Source: Onchocerca volvulus
Lineage: Eukaryota; Nematoda; Chromadorea; Rhabditida; Onchocercidae
Direction of reading: 5' to 3'
NCBI GenBank assembly: GCA_000499405.2
Contig: HG738138.1
Location: 10,786,888 to 10,850,887, forward strand
DNA: 64,000 nucleotides
Position 1 is the first letter of the stretch; each line of letters starts with the position of its first letter. This document shows, one piece after another, positions 49,201 through 62,200 of this stretch. The notes below the pieces were generated by a model. The model saw nothing but the letters and a program-made list of their open reading frames with translations. It did no database searches and had not been told where the DNA came from. The position numbers and the translations under genes are program-made.

Positions 49201-52200
49201 AATAAATTTTGTCAGTACTGCATTCTGCATCTACAACTAGAAAATACTACAGCTATTGATTCAGATAAAGAAATTTGGAAACTGCTGATGTATGAACCAT
49301 CCTTGGCATGTTAAAACATTCAAAAACATCACAAAAGTATACGAAATGATAATACAACAGACACTTTCTTTTGCTTCTTACCTGCAAGATTCGCATATTA
49401 TAGAAATTGTCGCATTCCAACTTCTTCAAGTGAATCTAGCATTAATTTTTCCTAGAGCAATTGAAGGAAAAAAGCGAATTTATGTAGTAAGAGTATACCT
49501 TTTTTTTGCTGGTGATTTCTTTTGAGCAATTTCAACCGACGTCTCAGCAATAGGTGTTGTGGTAGGAGATCGAGGATAAACCATGTTTATTATCTAAATT
49601 AGCACTCTCATTCAACTCATAACTCGATATTCTAACAAAATTTTTCAAGACATGCAAAAACAGAAAGTTATTTGCACATTTAATCGCAATCGTCAAGCTA
49701 TTAAACTTCTGGAAAAAAAAACCTGCGGAGGATTCGCACTAGATGGAGAATACTTCTGCGTTCTGATCTGATTGTAAACTGCAGCCGCACGTTGAATTGC
49801 TTCCTCATGAATATCAGTAACACGTGGTTTCTGCGTGCAATACGATGGTGCTGTTTGATAAGTTAGGTAATACGTCGAAATCATTCAAAACGAATAACAA
49901 TGACTTCAAGTGATTTTGATAAATTTGATAAATTTTAGCAATAATCTTGTCCTACTGTAATAAACAGTGGATATTACTCGAAAAAATAAATAAATAAAAT
50001 GGTTTAATATCATCTAAACCAAAATGATAGCGATATAGATACCAAATCGATTTGTCACAGCTTTGGGGTCATAAAGTTCGCAAGTTTTTAAAATTGATGT
50101 AAAAACATAACATCCAAGCTTAAGTGCTCTAAAAATCTGTAGGGAGATCGCCAATATTACAGTAACCTTAAAACAAAAGAAGCAAATACTACCATGGTTG
50201 TCATAAATCGGCATTCGTCGAGCACGATCTGTCATGATTCGTGGTTTCTGAGGAGCCAAACGAGGAATGTATTGTTGTCGTGGCATCTGTGGAACTCGTG
50301 AAATATTCATGGAAGGCGAAGGCGATATATTCATCGATGGTGATACAGGCACATTCGTGGATGGCGAGACAGGTATATTCATCGATGGCGAAGTGAGTAC
50401 ATTCATCGATGGCGATGAGGATATATTCATTGATGGCGTTGCAGGTATATTCACTGGCGCTGACACGAGCATGTTTGCTGGACCCGAGGATGGCAAATTT
50501 ATGGTAGCTGACACCGGTAATATCTTATCTACCGCGGAAGATAACATGCCCGAATATTCGGTCATTAAATCGTCCTAAGCAAGTAAAAATGAGCAATTCA
50601 AGAGAAACATAAACAAGTAAAATTTATATTGAAAGTTTTTATGGCGAAATCTGAAACTTTACGAAACCTTTGGAATATTCTGAAGCAAACATTATTTATA
50701 TTGATAATGAAAAAACATATATTGTGAAGCAATTCTTGAAAATAGAACTAAAGCAGTCAACGAATTTTCTTTTCTTGCTTGCTTATGTTAGGATTAACAT
50801 AAAAGTCATTTTTGAGAAATTAATATTTCATCAAAATATGAGAATAGTAACGCATGTCAGAATGAATTTCAAAAAACTTTGAGCATTCGAAAAGCTGTGT
50901 TGAAAGTTGAGAAATCTAGCTTGTTGAGAGGTCAATTAGCAGATAAATTAAACAAAATAGTTAAATGTCTGGCAATGTGAATCATTTTCAGGAGATCCAT
51001 AAAATATCATATTCCACTCACAGAAGACCACTAAATTTAGAGAAGAGCATTAGTGATCCCGTGAAGGTGGGAATAGCCACACTAATACTAATATCAAGTA
51101 ATCAGATTTACTTTCAGAAACAAAAATAACCTTATCCATTTTCGTCTTTTCTTGCAAGGCTAATTGTTGCTGTAAGCGAGCTCTGTGTTGTTGTTGTTGT
51201 AAGTGCTGCCGTACAGTTGGTCCATCATCACTGACAACAGATATATTAGCAATCTGTCGGTTGGAACTACGTCCAGTTACCGGTAATAATGGTGAATACG
51301 TTCTGAAGAGACTACTAAACTATTAGATAATAATGAATGAAAAACATAGTAAGTCGAATGTGATACTAAAATTTGATTATTACACAAAAGAAAAGAAAAA
51401 ATTGACTCTGATAATTAAAAATCAAATAGTTTGCGTACGTTTTAGTGCGACTATTAATGGCACGAGACGTTTGTAAGCGCTGAATGTTATAATCTGGTCG
51501 ATTTTGCATCACCGGAGGCATTGCATTCAATGCCGGAACCGACTGTTGCACTTGCTGCGTTATTGCTGACGGAGGGTAAATTTGAAGTGCGGCAGTATTT
51601 GTCGAATTGGGAATCGTATAAGCTACCCCTAAAAGAGAAAGGTTATATGTTACATTAAATTCAATACAAATTTGAATATATTATCAAAAGTCATAAGCAT
51701 ATATTTTGTACTAACCATTAGAAACTGAAGACACAGGAATCCCGCTGCATACTTCAGACGGCTGTTGTAAATTTGTCATAACTGTGATATGGTCGAATTG
51801 ACTCGCTGATGCAGCCGTTGATTGTGATGACATCTACAAAACCATTCGGGAATATGATAAACCTTAAGTGATTCAATATCTATCTTCCAAGACTCAACCA
51901 CCATTTTGCTAAATATATTTAAATAAAATGTTTCTTAAATAAACATCAAGAATGCTATATTTAGTAAAATGTAACAATTAAGAAAGTCAATTTATAAATA
52001 GAAGATCATAGATCACGTTCAAAAAGTCATAAATATTCTGTAGTTTAAACGATGGCTATTCCAATGAAAATTAAAATAAACCTGATTTAATTGTTGGTAA
52101 GAAGCTGGTGTAGAAGCAGGTGGAATAGCTGACGTTGTTATGCCCACTGAACTTCCGATTAAAGGCTGATATTCTGGAAAAATAATATTTCAGATACGAA

Positions 52201-52859
52201 TATTCTCATCCGGATCATGGAATCCATCATTTTCCAATTCTCCATAAATATAAATTTAAAAAGTCATGAAAACACTAACTAAGAGAAGCTCGATCAGAGA
52301 GGATTTTAGGTATTTTTAGGCATAAAAAATATCGCAAAAATCAGGGAAGAATAATAGAGATGTATCACGTGATAAATAGAAAGAAAAAGTTAATTCTCCG
52401 TGGGGTGAATATTTGAATGCGAAGTTCTCAAGTAGCTCATGTCTTCAATCTTGTTATCATATTTCAGTACGATGCTACCAGACATGAACAAGGACTGGAT
52501 TCAATACCAAATTCTAATTTGATTACCTAACTAACGATTCTCTGAAAATGGTTCCGCACGACAAACGGAGGCGAAACATTTTAGGTCTGGATAAACTACA
52601 AAGTAGATTAGATGGCCAGCAATAAGATGACATAAATCATGTAAGTTCACGTGCTAAATTTAACAGAAACATCAACAGCAATCATCAGTGATTCACATCA
52701 AGAATGAAATTATGCGTGGAAATAAGATTAAAGCAAAAGCAAACCTGAATAAACCGTCTGATAATTGCCTGCCTCGTTCAATTTATTTCCTTCGACGCTT
52801 ACATTATTAAGAATACTGTTCTGGCAGGTCTGAAACATTCCTCTGAACATCTTTCCCAT
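46228..52859 (-). CDS. S/P/Q-rich protein with basic coiled coil, TFPT/INO80-subunit-like
   Basis: Sixteen exons give 794 residues: 52859-52745, 52173-52082, 51833-51716, 51628-51439, 51302-51131, 50574-50193, 49850-49723, 49593-49499, 48610-48475, 48359-48240, 47969-47762, 47516-47380, 47232-47162, 46932-46863, 46769-46599, 46407-46228. Every junction keeps frame. The first two-thirds are low-complexity and probably disordered: a Q-rich stretch near residue 200 and an 8-residue repeat (NIPVSPSM type) near 255-320. Residues about 605-680 form a highly charged helix: YIRKLYFIKRLVESL, then DEVSRLNQRIRTVMEERRVL and AKRLQHHERNRIRRIQ. The spacing of IRKL, N, QRI and ERRxL resembles the coiled coil of TFPT (INO80 complex subunit F), so a chromatin role is possible. 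This match is by eye and tentative. The tail is S/T-rich and basic. The structure is firm; the function is open. Confidence 0.8.
48827..48898. repeat. Perfect 36-bp tandem duplication
   Basis: Two identical 36-bp units occupy 48827-48862 and 48863-48898. They lie in intron 8 of the 794-residue gene (48611-49498). Identity suggests a very recent duplication or a polymorphic site. Confidence 0.95.
50300..50475 (-). repeat. In-frame 24-bp coding minisatellite
   Basis: Within exon 6 of the 794-residue gene, a 24-bp unit is repeated about six to seven times. It encodes variants of NIPVSPSM, NISSSPSM and NVLTSPSM. The unit is a multiple of three, so copy changes keep frame. The opposite strand is also open through this stretch (FIDGE-type repeats), which is a by-product. 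Confidence 0.85.
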
Positions 52860-54098
52860 CTAATTCACATCCTTTTCACCTACCAAAAATTATAATATAT
52901 AATTAATATTTACGCATATATAATGCATCATTACGAGGGAATGCTTAGAATAAGAACTGTTTTCTGAATATAAATCTCAAGAACATTATTTTGCGTATAA
53001 AACCAAAGTTTTTGGAAATAAATTAGTAGAACAAAATACAATCCTTTATCTCATTATCTTATGCAAATTTTAAGGTATTTGATTTTTTACCAAGAAAACG
53101 ATAAATTTATTCCATGCTATTAATCTTATAAATAATATCCTAACTTAGCATCGTTTTCTTGGTAAAGTAGTCTTTTCAAATCTCATTTAAAAAAAAAAAA
53201 TCGAACTTGATCGTAATCAGAAATAATGATATTATTAGCAATGAAACCACCGTCAGCTGTAACTGTCTCCTGTTCATCGTTATCAAACATAGACATTGCA
53301 TGCATTGCTACTACGGTGCCTGAAATATGCAATCAATTTAATGGAACTCAAAAACCGCGGCTTTTCAAAAAAAAAAAGAAAAAAAAAGAACGCAAGTGCG
53401 AGAAAAAATGAAAAAAAAAAAAGTTAACCCAGAACCAGATAGAGTACCGTTCACACAAATTTTATACAGGAAATGAAGACAGATAGTTATTTGAAAGGAA
53501 CTGAAACAACCTCAAAATCCGTGACCTGAAAATATTTTCAAATCTCCGCATATACTTGAAACTAACTAAACAACACCTCAAATGCCTACAAAAATTGCAG
53601 CCTGGAAAACAATTCTAATCCTAACATCATGTTTCATTTGCAAATGCAATAATTATAATTAAACTGAAAAATATAGAAATAAAGAGAAACGATGGCATAA
53701 ACCTGAACAGCAATGAAAACAATGAAAACCACAATTTTAATGTTTATTATACATACAATACCAGTTCGATTAAGTATACAATCATTATTGTAACATACAC
53801 CAAAACTTTTTCTTTTTTTTTTTGAATACAGTACTGTTGGCAATCAATTATGATGAGGAATGACAAAAGAATTATTTATAAATTCAGGATATGGATTTTG
53901 GAAATTATAAGTTACAGAAAAAATCATTTAAAGTGAAAGAAAGTTTGGAAAATGTGAAATATTAAAAAAAGAAATTTTTCAGAAATCTGAAAAAATAATT
54001 AAGACGTCTGCAATAATACAACGCAAAAATTATATGACATTCTGCGTCATAAGCAAATGAATGAATAAAACGACTGAAATAAATTCGTTAGTTATTGT
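52860..54098. other. Intergenic region between the S/P-rich gene and WBP2
   Basis: This 1.2-kb stretch should hold the WBP2 3' UTR and the promoter of the downstream minus-strand gene. It has A-rich runs near 53370-53420 and nothing coding that I can support. TTTGGTAG (minus strand, just upstream of 52859) is a weak candidate trans-splice acceptor. Confidence 0.45.
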
Positions 54099-55721
54099 TC
54101 AACTTTTGGTAGGAAGTGGTGGTGCATACGTCGGTTGCTGCGGAGCACTTGGCGAAATACCATGGCCTTGTAGCTGTCCTGCTGGTATCGGTGAATGATC
54201 TGGACCGATGCCCGAATATGGTGGTGGAGCCTCGTACATATAAACATCACCAGCTAAACAACAAAAATCTGACGAATGAAATCAAGAATATTCATTTATT
54301 GATTAGTTGCCAAAACTTCAATGGAAACAAAATGTTTTGCCTAGAGTGTAGTGTTTCCAGCGCTGAAGAGAGAATATGCGAAAATTTGTGACAATGAAGA
54401 TTTCAATAATTTAATTCTCATGAAAATTATGAAAACAAAATTGTAACTTTGAAAAGTTATGGATTACGCCAGAAGTTTATCCAATGGATAGTACCTGGTG
54501 GATGATTAGGAAAAGTATTTACTGGAGCCTGGAAACCATTATAATTTCCTCCTGGAGGTATATAATATGCTGGTGGTGCAGCAAAATAATTTCCAGGAGG
54601 AGGAGCATAAGCTGGTGGTGAACCATACGGACGAAAGCGCTGCGCTGCAAATAGTTTTACTAATCATAAAAAGTTCATTTTTTGTTATTGTAGAAAAACA
54701 AAAGTTCTATTTTGCTTTTAAACAACAAACAAACCCATATCCACAGCCTTTAACATTGCCATTCCAAAGTCAATACATCCTCCTTTACTGAATGTTAATT
54801 TCCAAGTCACCTCTCCATTCCAATTACCTAAAATGAGTTCTCATGGTTGAAAATTACACCAATAAATCAAGGAAAAATGATGAATAATATTAAATGGGAA
54901 AAAAAAGTTATATTTTACTTTTAAACAACAAACAAATCCATTCTACGTCAAACTATAGCGTCTACGACCAAAGAAAATTTTCATCCATCCGAAAATTATA
55001 TGGCTTCATCCAACAAATGTGACGGGGTTTAAAATTTACGAAATACTCACCGCCGGGTTGGGCTACAGCGATACCCTTCAAAAAATTAGCCCCAAAAACT
55101 GGTTGTTCAAGCTTCACATCCTTCATGCAATGGAATGGCATCGAAAATGATCGCAATGAATCATTTTTTCGATTAATGAAAATGACCTAAAACAACCGAC
55201 CCATAAATCCTGTAATAATTATTATAGAAAAAATCATTTTTTCGGTTGATGAAAGTAATCTAAAATATGCAAAAACGATCGATCTATAAATTCAACAATA
55301 CTTAAAATTGATAGAGAGAAGAGGGAGAGAGAGAGAAAAAAGAAAATCATACACGATGACTAGTCAGGTATAAATTTCCGGATTTATTTCCTCTGAAGAT
55401 ATTATCTGGTCCATCCTCGAAATGGCAGTTCACTTGTTCTGTATAAAGTAATATCCTTCAAATAAACAAATAATTATTGAAACAAAACATGGACAAAATA
55501 ATCAAACACAAATTGCCAGTTACTTTCACAAAGTATATTTCATCTTTCCAGACTTATTTTAAATAATCGAAACTTCGGAACATGCTAAGGGCGAAATAAA
55601 AATGTTATAAATAAAAACTTATTGTTCATTGTCATATAAATAAAGGCATGAAAACAAACATTTCTCCATTGTAAATCAATACTCCACGTCCATCGGGTGT
55701 GCTTGATGTATTCACTGACAT
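54099..55721 (-). CDS. WBP2: WW-domain-binding protein 2 (WBP2) homologue
   Basis: Six exons give 232 residues: 55721-55660, 55455-55353, 55186-55051, 54827-54735, 54644-54495, 54253-54099. The first 130 residues form the GRAM/PH-like domain of WBP2: FRGNKSGNLYLTSHRVIFIN, then SFSMPFHCMKDVKLEQPVFG and ANFLKG (human: [21 protein letters not shown]-like order), and LTFSKGGCIDFGMAML. A proline/tyrosine-rich tail has three PPxY motifs at 141-144, 155-158 and 191-194, which bind WW domains of YAP-type co-activators and Nedd4-type ligases. Human WBP2 is 261 residues. The ATG is nine bases after a TTTTTTTACAG acceptor at 55732-55731, so spliced-leader addition is likely. The model and family are both secure. 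Confidence 0.94.
55159..55291. repeat. Diverged duplication of an exon-intron border in WBP2
   Basis: The segment at about 55159-55206, which spans the start of WBP2 exon 3 and its acceptor, recurs at about 55232-55291 with substitutions (shared core AATCATTTTTTCG). The second copy lies in the upstream intron and its acceptor region has drifted, so it is unlikely to be used. Confidence 0.65.
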
Positions 55722-58700
55722 TATTGATTACTGTAAAAAAAGAAAGAAAAACCAATTAGTTTTTCTTACCATAATTATATTTAAGAAATATCTAATATGT
55801 GACAAGAATGCTGCAGCTATGCATGTCGCAGATAATTCATAGTTTAATACACATATTAATAACACTGAGAGATGAAGCAATACAATCCGGATACAGAGCT
55901 CCTTTTTCTGATTCAGGAGGAAATATTTGTTAGATAAGTTTATGAGTTTTTCGCAATGATAACCAAACATATTGCTACATTTATTTCACATCCATTTATT
56001 GACGTTTATTTATTCCAAAACGTTTCGACATTAAGCTTTAATGAATTATTTAGTTAATTGGATATGTTGCAGGAAGAAGTGGGATTCAGCGGAGAATTGC
56101 TGCATTAGGATTTATTCAATCATTTATGACACAATGTCGAAAACCTATTTAAAGATCCAGTTAATCATGATATCTAAAAGAAATTAGATGATATGAGGGC
56201 TAGTGACTGGTTGATCAAATTGTGCTCACATTTAAAGTTGAAAATTATATTTTTTAAAGTCGGGATAAAATTAAAAGCAGCAATTTATTCTAGCTCGATG
56301 ATCAAAGTAGCTTGAAGAAAGATTATTTAGTGGTAAAGGAAAATTGGAAAGAATAGTTTAAATCATAGTTTCATGCACAGTTTTAATTAGTGTTAAAGCA
56401 AAGATAGAAGATATATGTAAAACAAACTAATATTCACAATATGTTATTAATTTCAAGACCAAAACTTTACTATTTTAGTCGGAAAAGTTAATATTCCAGA
56501 TAAGTTATTTATAATTGAAGAACAGAATACTGATATTTTACATGTTTATAAATACATAAAACGTTTTCGGTTTTTTTCTAGTGCTACTCAAAGAGCTCAT
56601 CTGCCTTATCTATTACACTTTCAGAAAATCACCAAAATACAAGCAAAAATCTAATCCGTAGTCTTCACATAGGACATGTCAGCCTTCTTTCCAAGTGGAA
56701 AAAACTTCAAACAAAGTGCTCATCGTATTAGAGCCACAAAATGTCTACGTATAGCTACAATTTTAACAAACATTTTACAATCAGTTGGAAGCAACCTCAT
56801 GCTACCGTCGACAATTCAGGAAAATATTCAATTATCGTGAACTGTCGGTATTTGTATTGTTGCACTGTTGACAAGCGGTTCATTCATTCGTAAACATCAT
56901 TATTTTTATTATTTTTATTACCATCCCTAGCTCTCTGAACATCCCTTCAATTTCTTCATCACTTATATTTTCACTTCTAACCTTTCTTACTATTTGTCAT
57001 CTTCAAATACTCTTTCTAAATTTCAAATTTTATTTTAATTCTGCTCCCTATTAAGTCATTGTACTATTTCTTCCTCTGGTTATTCTTTGTCCATCTATGG
57101 GAATGTACATTTACTAATCGGACCAAAGATCAACTGTGTGTTCTGTCTTTCTTCTTTCTCTCTATGTATGGGGCGCTGTGCGGTATGTACAGTTGCGGAC
57201 AACCTTTGCTGCGTCAACGACGTATCGCTTCGGAAATGTTGGCTTACTTCATGAATTAATCAAAAGTTAAGTTTGACAAGTTTCGCTGTGAGTCCCAGAA
57301 ACTGCGGAATCAGCGAAAAGATCAAAGAACACATATGGGATGTCCCCGATTTAATTTGGAAAAGTCGCGAAATAATGTGAATCCTATTTTACATAACTCA
57401 TATCTTTTACCACGTAAAAAATCTCTCGGAATTACACAACAATAACATAAAGAAGGAAACAAGTGCGGTACGTCTCGCAACTTAGAAGCTTCGAGAAATC
57501 TCGAGTTGTCCGCCATCCACGTAGCTAACGCTGTCATAAACTTTTTGAGTGTGGCGAACGACCTGTCGAGAATAGGCTAATTTGCAAAAAGCCATAAGCC
57601 TCAAAGTTAATCACGCAAATCGCAAGACAAGTGCAATAAGTAAGAAGTAGTATCGAGCTCTAGCCGGTTGTCGAAATCTCGCTGGATGATGACGATGTTG
57701 TCACCGACCGTGTTGAGTTGGCATCGCAATGAAAACTACAACCATACTCATCATTTCATCTGTTAACGATAAACTTCGTGAAATGTTATCATCGTATTGA
57801 ATTGGGCATTGATAAAGGTTTGTCGAAGTAAGGCGTGAAAAGCAGACGGCGTAACGCAATAAGAATTCATATGAATGACAGGAAATAGACAGGCTTTCTA
57901 ATTAAGATATTTTTCGAAAAATAATAACTCTGAAAAAGATGACTCTAAAAAGGATTTCAGTGACTTGTAGATCAGTGTTTGTAATTCAGTTTGATCTTTC
58001 GTATTCCATTTTTTATCAATTAGTAAATTTTCTGTCCATCCATATTTAATTATTTATTTCTCATGCTTAACTTAGAATTATTCTGTGAGTAAATATATGT
58101 ATAGTTATTTCACATCATTAAGTATTTGAATCTCAATTACACCTAATTACTTGAAAACATGAGCAGTCTTGATGATTAAATCAGTGAATAGAGAGGGAGA
58201 ATGCATTGGGTAAAAAGTTAAATGAAAGAGCAGTTATGGAAATTGGGAAGATTGAAATCATACGAGATGTAGAGTAAAATATATGCGTGATATACATGAA
58301 AGTTCAATGACAAATTATGCGAGGTATTGGTTGTGTGGAAAAAAATTAGAAAAGAATGTAGGATAATGACAGGGAAATATTGAGATGTAATTTCAAGAAA
58401 ATGAAGTGAAAATTTCGATGAATTTGAGAAAAAGAGAGGAAATAAAAATAACTGGAATCGATTGTTCTGTTCACATAGAAGTTAGGCTTAGTGAAGCTGG
58501 TAATTCTATTGAAGAAAATTACAGGATAAATGAATATCAGATTATCATAATCTCGAACTTGTTCCTCTCGATAATTTCCATACTGAGTATTTGGTGATCA
58601 CGTATAGACCTCATGAAGAAAATTGAATTGAGAAAATTTCCTGGATATTTAAATGTATGATAGGTTTCTCTTTTGTCTCAGAATTGTTGTTCCTTATTAA

Positions 58701-59248
58701 TTTTTTTTTTTTTTTTTCTACACAGAAGAGAAGTTTTGAAAATTCTGGTACCTTCTCAAGCAGTATGCTTGAAATTAATGTTTAGACAAGAAGTACTGAT
58801 GAGTAGTGATAAAGGAAGTTTGAAATTTTATGGAAAATTAGTTCTCATTAATGACAGTTTAGTTTTTCCCTCGTTTATTATACGAGCTTATACTGCTTGA
58901 AATTAAGGTTTCTATTGTGTGAAAGAGCTTATATTGCATGAGGACAAGCAGATTATGGAATTTAGATAAGGGGAATTGTGGGAATCAATTGAAATTAAAT
59001 TTTTATTAAATTTTATAAAAAATTTTTGGTTAAATGTGCGGCCATAGAATTTCTCTCCGTTATACTTTTTGCAAAAGTTTTTGAAGTTTCACTATTGAAT
59101 TCTAAATCGATACAGTGTGATCTACGTTTGAATTAGGCAATATCCGTTTTTTGCTTTTCTCTGCCTTCATATGATTTATCGAAAATGGTTATGAATTTTT
59201 TAATATTTACTTCTAAACTTCATTCGTTCTTTTCAGATTTTTGGAGGA
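55722..59248. other. Divergent intergenic region, WBP2 / PRPSAP
   Basis: Between two divergent genes. Most is AT-rich. A GC-richer patch at about 57140-57900 contains short frames of coding-like composition on both strands (for example MYSCGQPLLRQRRIASEMLA on plus before a stop) but none extends or matches a family I know. A frame near 58730-58900 (plus) is likewise unsupported. TTCTTTTCAG at 59236 is a candidate spliced-leader acceptor, 12 bases before the PRPSAP ATG. Confidence 0.4.
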
Positions 59249-62200
59249 ATGTCGATTCCATACTTCACAGATCAAAGTACTGGCATGGTACTGCTAGCGG
59301 GGAATTCTCATCTGGAATTAGCAAAATTAGTTTCAGAGTAAGTTGTTCTGCTGTAAATTTTTCTCATATATTTTGATAATCATATTGATTTCTATGGCAA
59401 ATACGGAATAATTTTGTAGACGTTTGGGAATTAAACTTGGAGAGGCCGTTGTTTATAATAGAACAAATCGTGAAACTTCAGTCGAAATCAAACAGAGTGT
59501 TCGCGGAAAGCATGTGTTCATTCTTCAGTCTGGTTCAAAGTAACTTAAAATTCGTTTACTTTTATTCAATTAGTCTAGAATATTTTCTTTGCTTAGAGTT
59601 AATTGAATGTACGTATTAAATAAAATAACAGGAAAGTAGCTCAGAAGAAAGTAGCTACATATAACTCGATAAAACATCACTGATTGCTATCTGTATACAG
59701 ATAATGACCATATGCTAGAAGATTTTAAATCTTTCAAGTCTTGGAACTATTCCGTTCAATTTATTCGTTAATTAAGCTATCAGCATTTTTTTCTTTTCCT
59801 TCTTTTTTTTTTTTTTTTTTTTTTTCGAACTAGCTGATGAGTTGCAGAGATGTCAATAATAACATCATGGAACTAATGATATTGATATATGCGTGTAAAA
59901 CTTCAATGGCAAAAACAATAACAGTAGTGATGCCATATTTGCCTTATAGCAAGCAGTGTCGAATGTTACGCCGATCGTCCATACCAATGAAACTTATCGC
60001 TGATATGATGTGCAATTCCGGTAATTGTCCTTTTTTTTTTCTTTCCTTTTTTCATCTGAGGCTGATTTATAATTTATGAATACCACTGAACTTGGTTAAT
60101 ATATGGAATAAAAATGTTGAAAATACTTTCAGTATTGTAAAAAAGAAATTGCAGGAGCGACGCGAATTGTTTCTCTCGACTTATACAGGAAGGAAATCCA
60201 AGGATTTTTTTCAGTACCTGTTGATAACCTGCGTGCTTCACCGTTCTTATTACAGTACATAAAAGAAAATGTTCGGTTTGGTACTTCTTTCAAAGATTTT
60301 TTTCTTTGTTCCAAATTATATTTATCTCGAATACAATTTTATATTGCTTAATTTATATATGTTTTGTCTTTCTATTTCTCAAAATTAAGAAATTTAGATA
60401 CCGGACTATAAAAATGCTGTAATAGTTGCGAAGAATCCCGGTGTTATGAATAAAGCAACATCCTATGCCGATCGTCTAAGATTAGGTAAATATGTAATAT
60501 TATTTGTTCACTATTTTTATTTCAGTAAATTAGGGATTTAAAGCAGATGTTGGATCGACTTCAATGAGATGAAACGATTAATTGGATAAGGGATCGGCAG
60601 ACTGAGAACTCTAATTGATAGGGTCATTGTCAAACACATGGATGGCACGTACATCTAATCTATCCAAATTATTTAGTTAGCAATTAATATGTGAACTTTT
60701 TTTTTTTTTTTGCTGTCAAAATCTATTTTAGTATAATAAGTATGTGGTTTTCCTGTCGTAGTTTCAGTAGTTTAACATTTTTAAAATTATACTAATAATT
60801 GCCTTATTCACTTTTCAGAACGAAACGCTAGGAAGAAAAGTTTTTGAAAGTCTCGAACTTACATATCATTGCAAGATGCATTTTGAGTGGTGTTTTTTTG
60901 TTTTTAATAGTTCAGCTTTCATCATTTGGCCAAACAGATCGTCTCGGAAAATAACGAAACGAAAATTTCGATTTTAAAAGTTGAAATTTTCCACTGCTTC
61001 GCATGATATGAGAAATTTTAGAAAATTTAAAACTAAATAAATTGCTTAATTAAGGTTGTACATAAACCTGAAATGTCTCATTGCAGACTTTGTTCTCTGC
61101 TTTAATATTCCTTCTTCCCGTCTCTTATAGTTATATATAATTGTGTTGAAAAGCTCAGGCCGGGAAATTAATGCAAATTTCAATATTCTCGCTTATTAAC
61201 TTTGGAGACATTTTCCATGCTTTCGTCTACTGAAGCAAAAGGTTTGTATGATTGTTGTGTAGTGGAGTGAAACAAACTGATAAAAATTTACATTAAAAAT
61301 TATCATCATGTCATAGATAGGATGTAGGAATGTCGACCGATTTAGCCAGAACTTGAGTTATTTGTTATTCCAAGAAATTTGAGATTGAACTTTGGATATT
61401 TAGCCTAATTCATGATCATGTTAAAGTCATTCGTGACTAATGGCTGGGTGCGGACTAATTATTGTTTGTTTGGGGCCTTTCACTATTCAAAAACTTAATA
61501 ACTAACTTAGTATATTAAGGTTTTCAAAAAAATATTGAAAATTCAAGGATGTTGTTGTGGTTTCATTTACTGCATCAAAGCTATGTTGTGTATTTGAACA
61601 AAACTTGGTTTAATCACTTGTGTTTTTTTTTTTTTCTTGTGAAGATCATCTTTAACTATTATTTGCATGATGAGCATGTTTATTTATATATGGAAAGTAC
61701 TGGAGCGTCTTGTGCATTTTCCATCCTTACAATTTCTTTACTTTCTGTAAAACTTTTTCTTAAAATCTTCGGAATATTATTTCCAAAATTATTTTTAATA
61801 CTGTACCATTGATTTATCTTTTATGAAAATCATCTCTAACTATTATTGGCACGTTTTTTCTAAAACTTCCGATTTTTATTTCGAATGTGTAGATTCTGTG
61901 TTTTTGCTTTATTTGACTGGTTTTTCATGAGAGACAGTATTTCGAAAAAGGAAATCATCGAGGTCTCTGATTTTTGAATATCGATGCAGATTACTTGAAG
62001 TTTTAAAAGTTTTCACTGTGTTTTTTTGTCAATTTAAAGACTTGGCAAGTAAATGGATTAGTGGATCTGCCATTTGCCTTGAAAAACTTCGGTCTGTTCT
62101 CTTCAATTTCGAGCAAAATTTCAGGTATTGCAGTTATACATGGTGAACAGAAAGATGTTGAAGAAAGTGGTTTAGAAGATGGTCGACAAAGTCCTCCACT

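Noticed and set aside
50267..50578. Plus-strand frame with FIDGE-type repeats
   Set aside because: It is the antisense of exon 6 of the minus-strand gene, whose splice sites and frame are well supported.
57059..57537. Possible nuclear Wolbachia insert or bacterial gene
   Set aside because: The patch is GC-richer, but no long frame or bacterial protein motif is visible. Without a search the claim cannot be supported.
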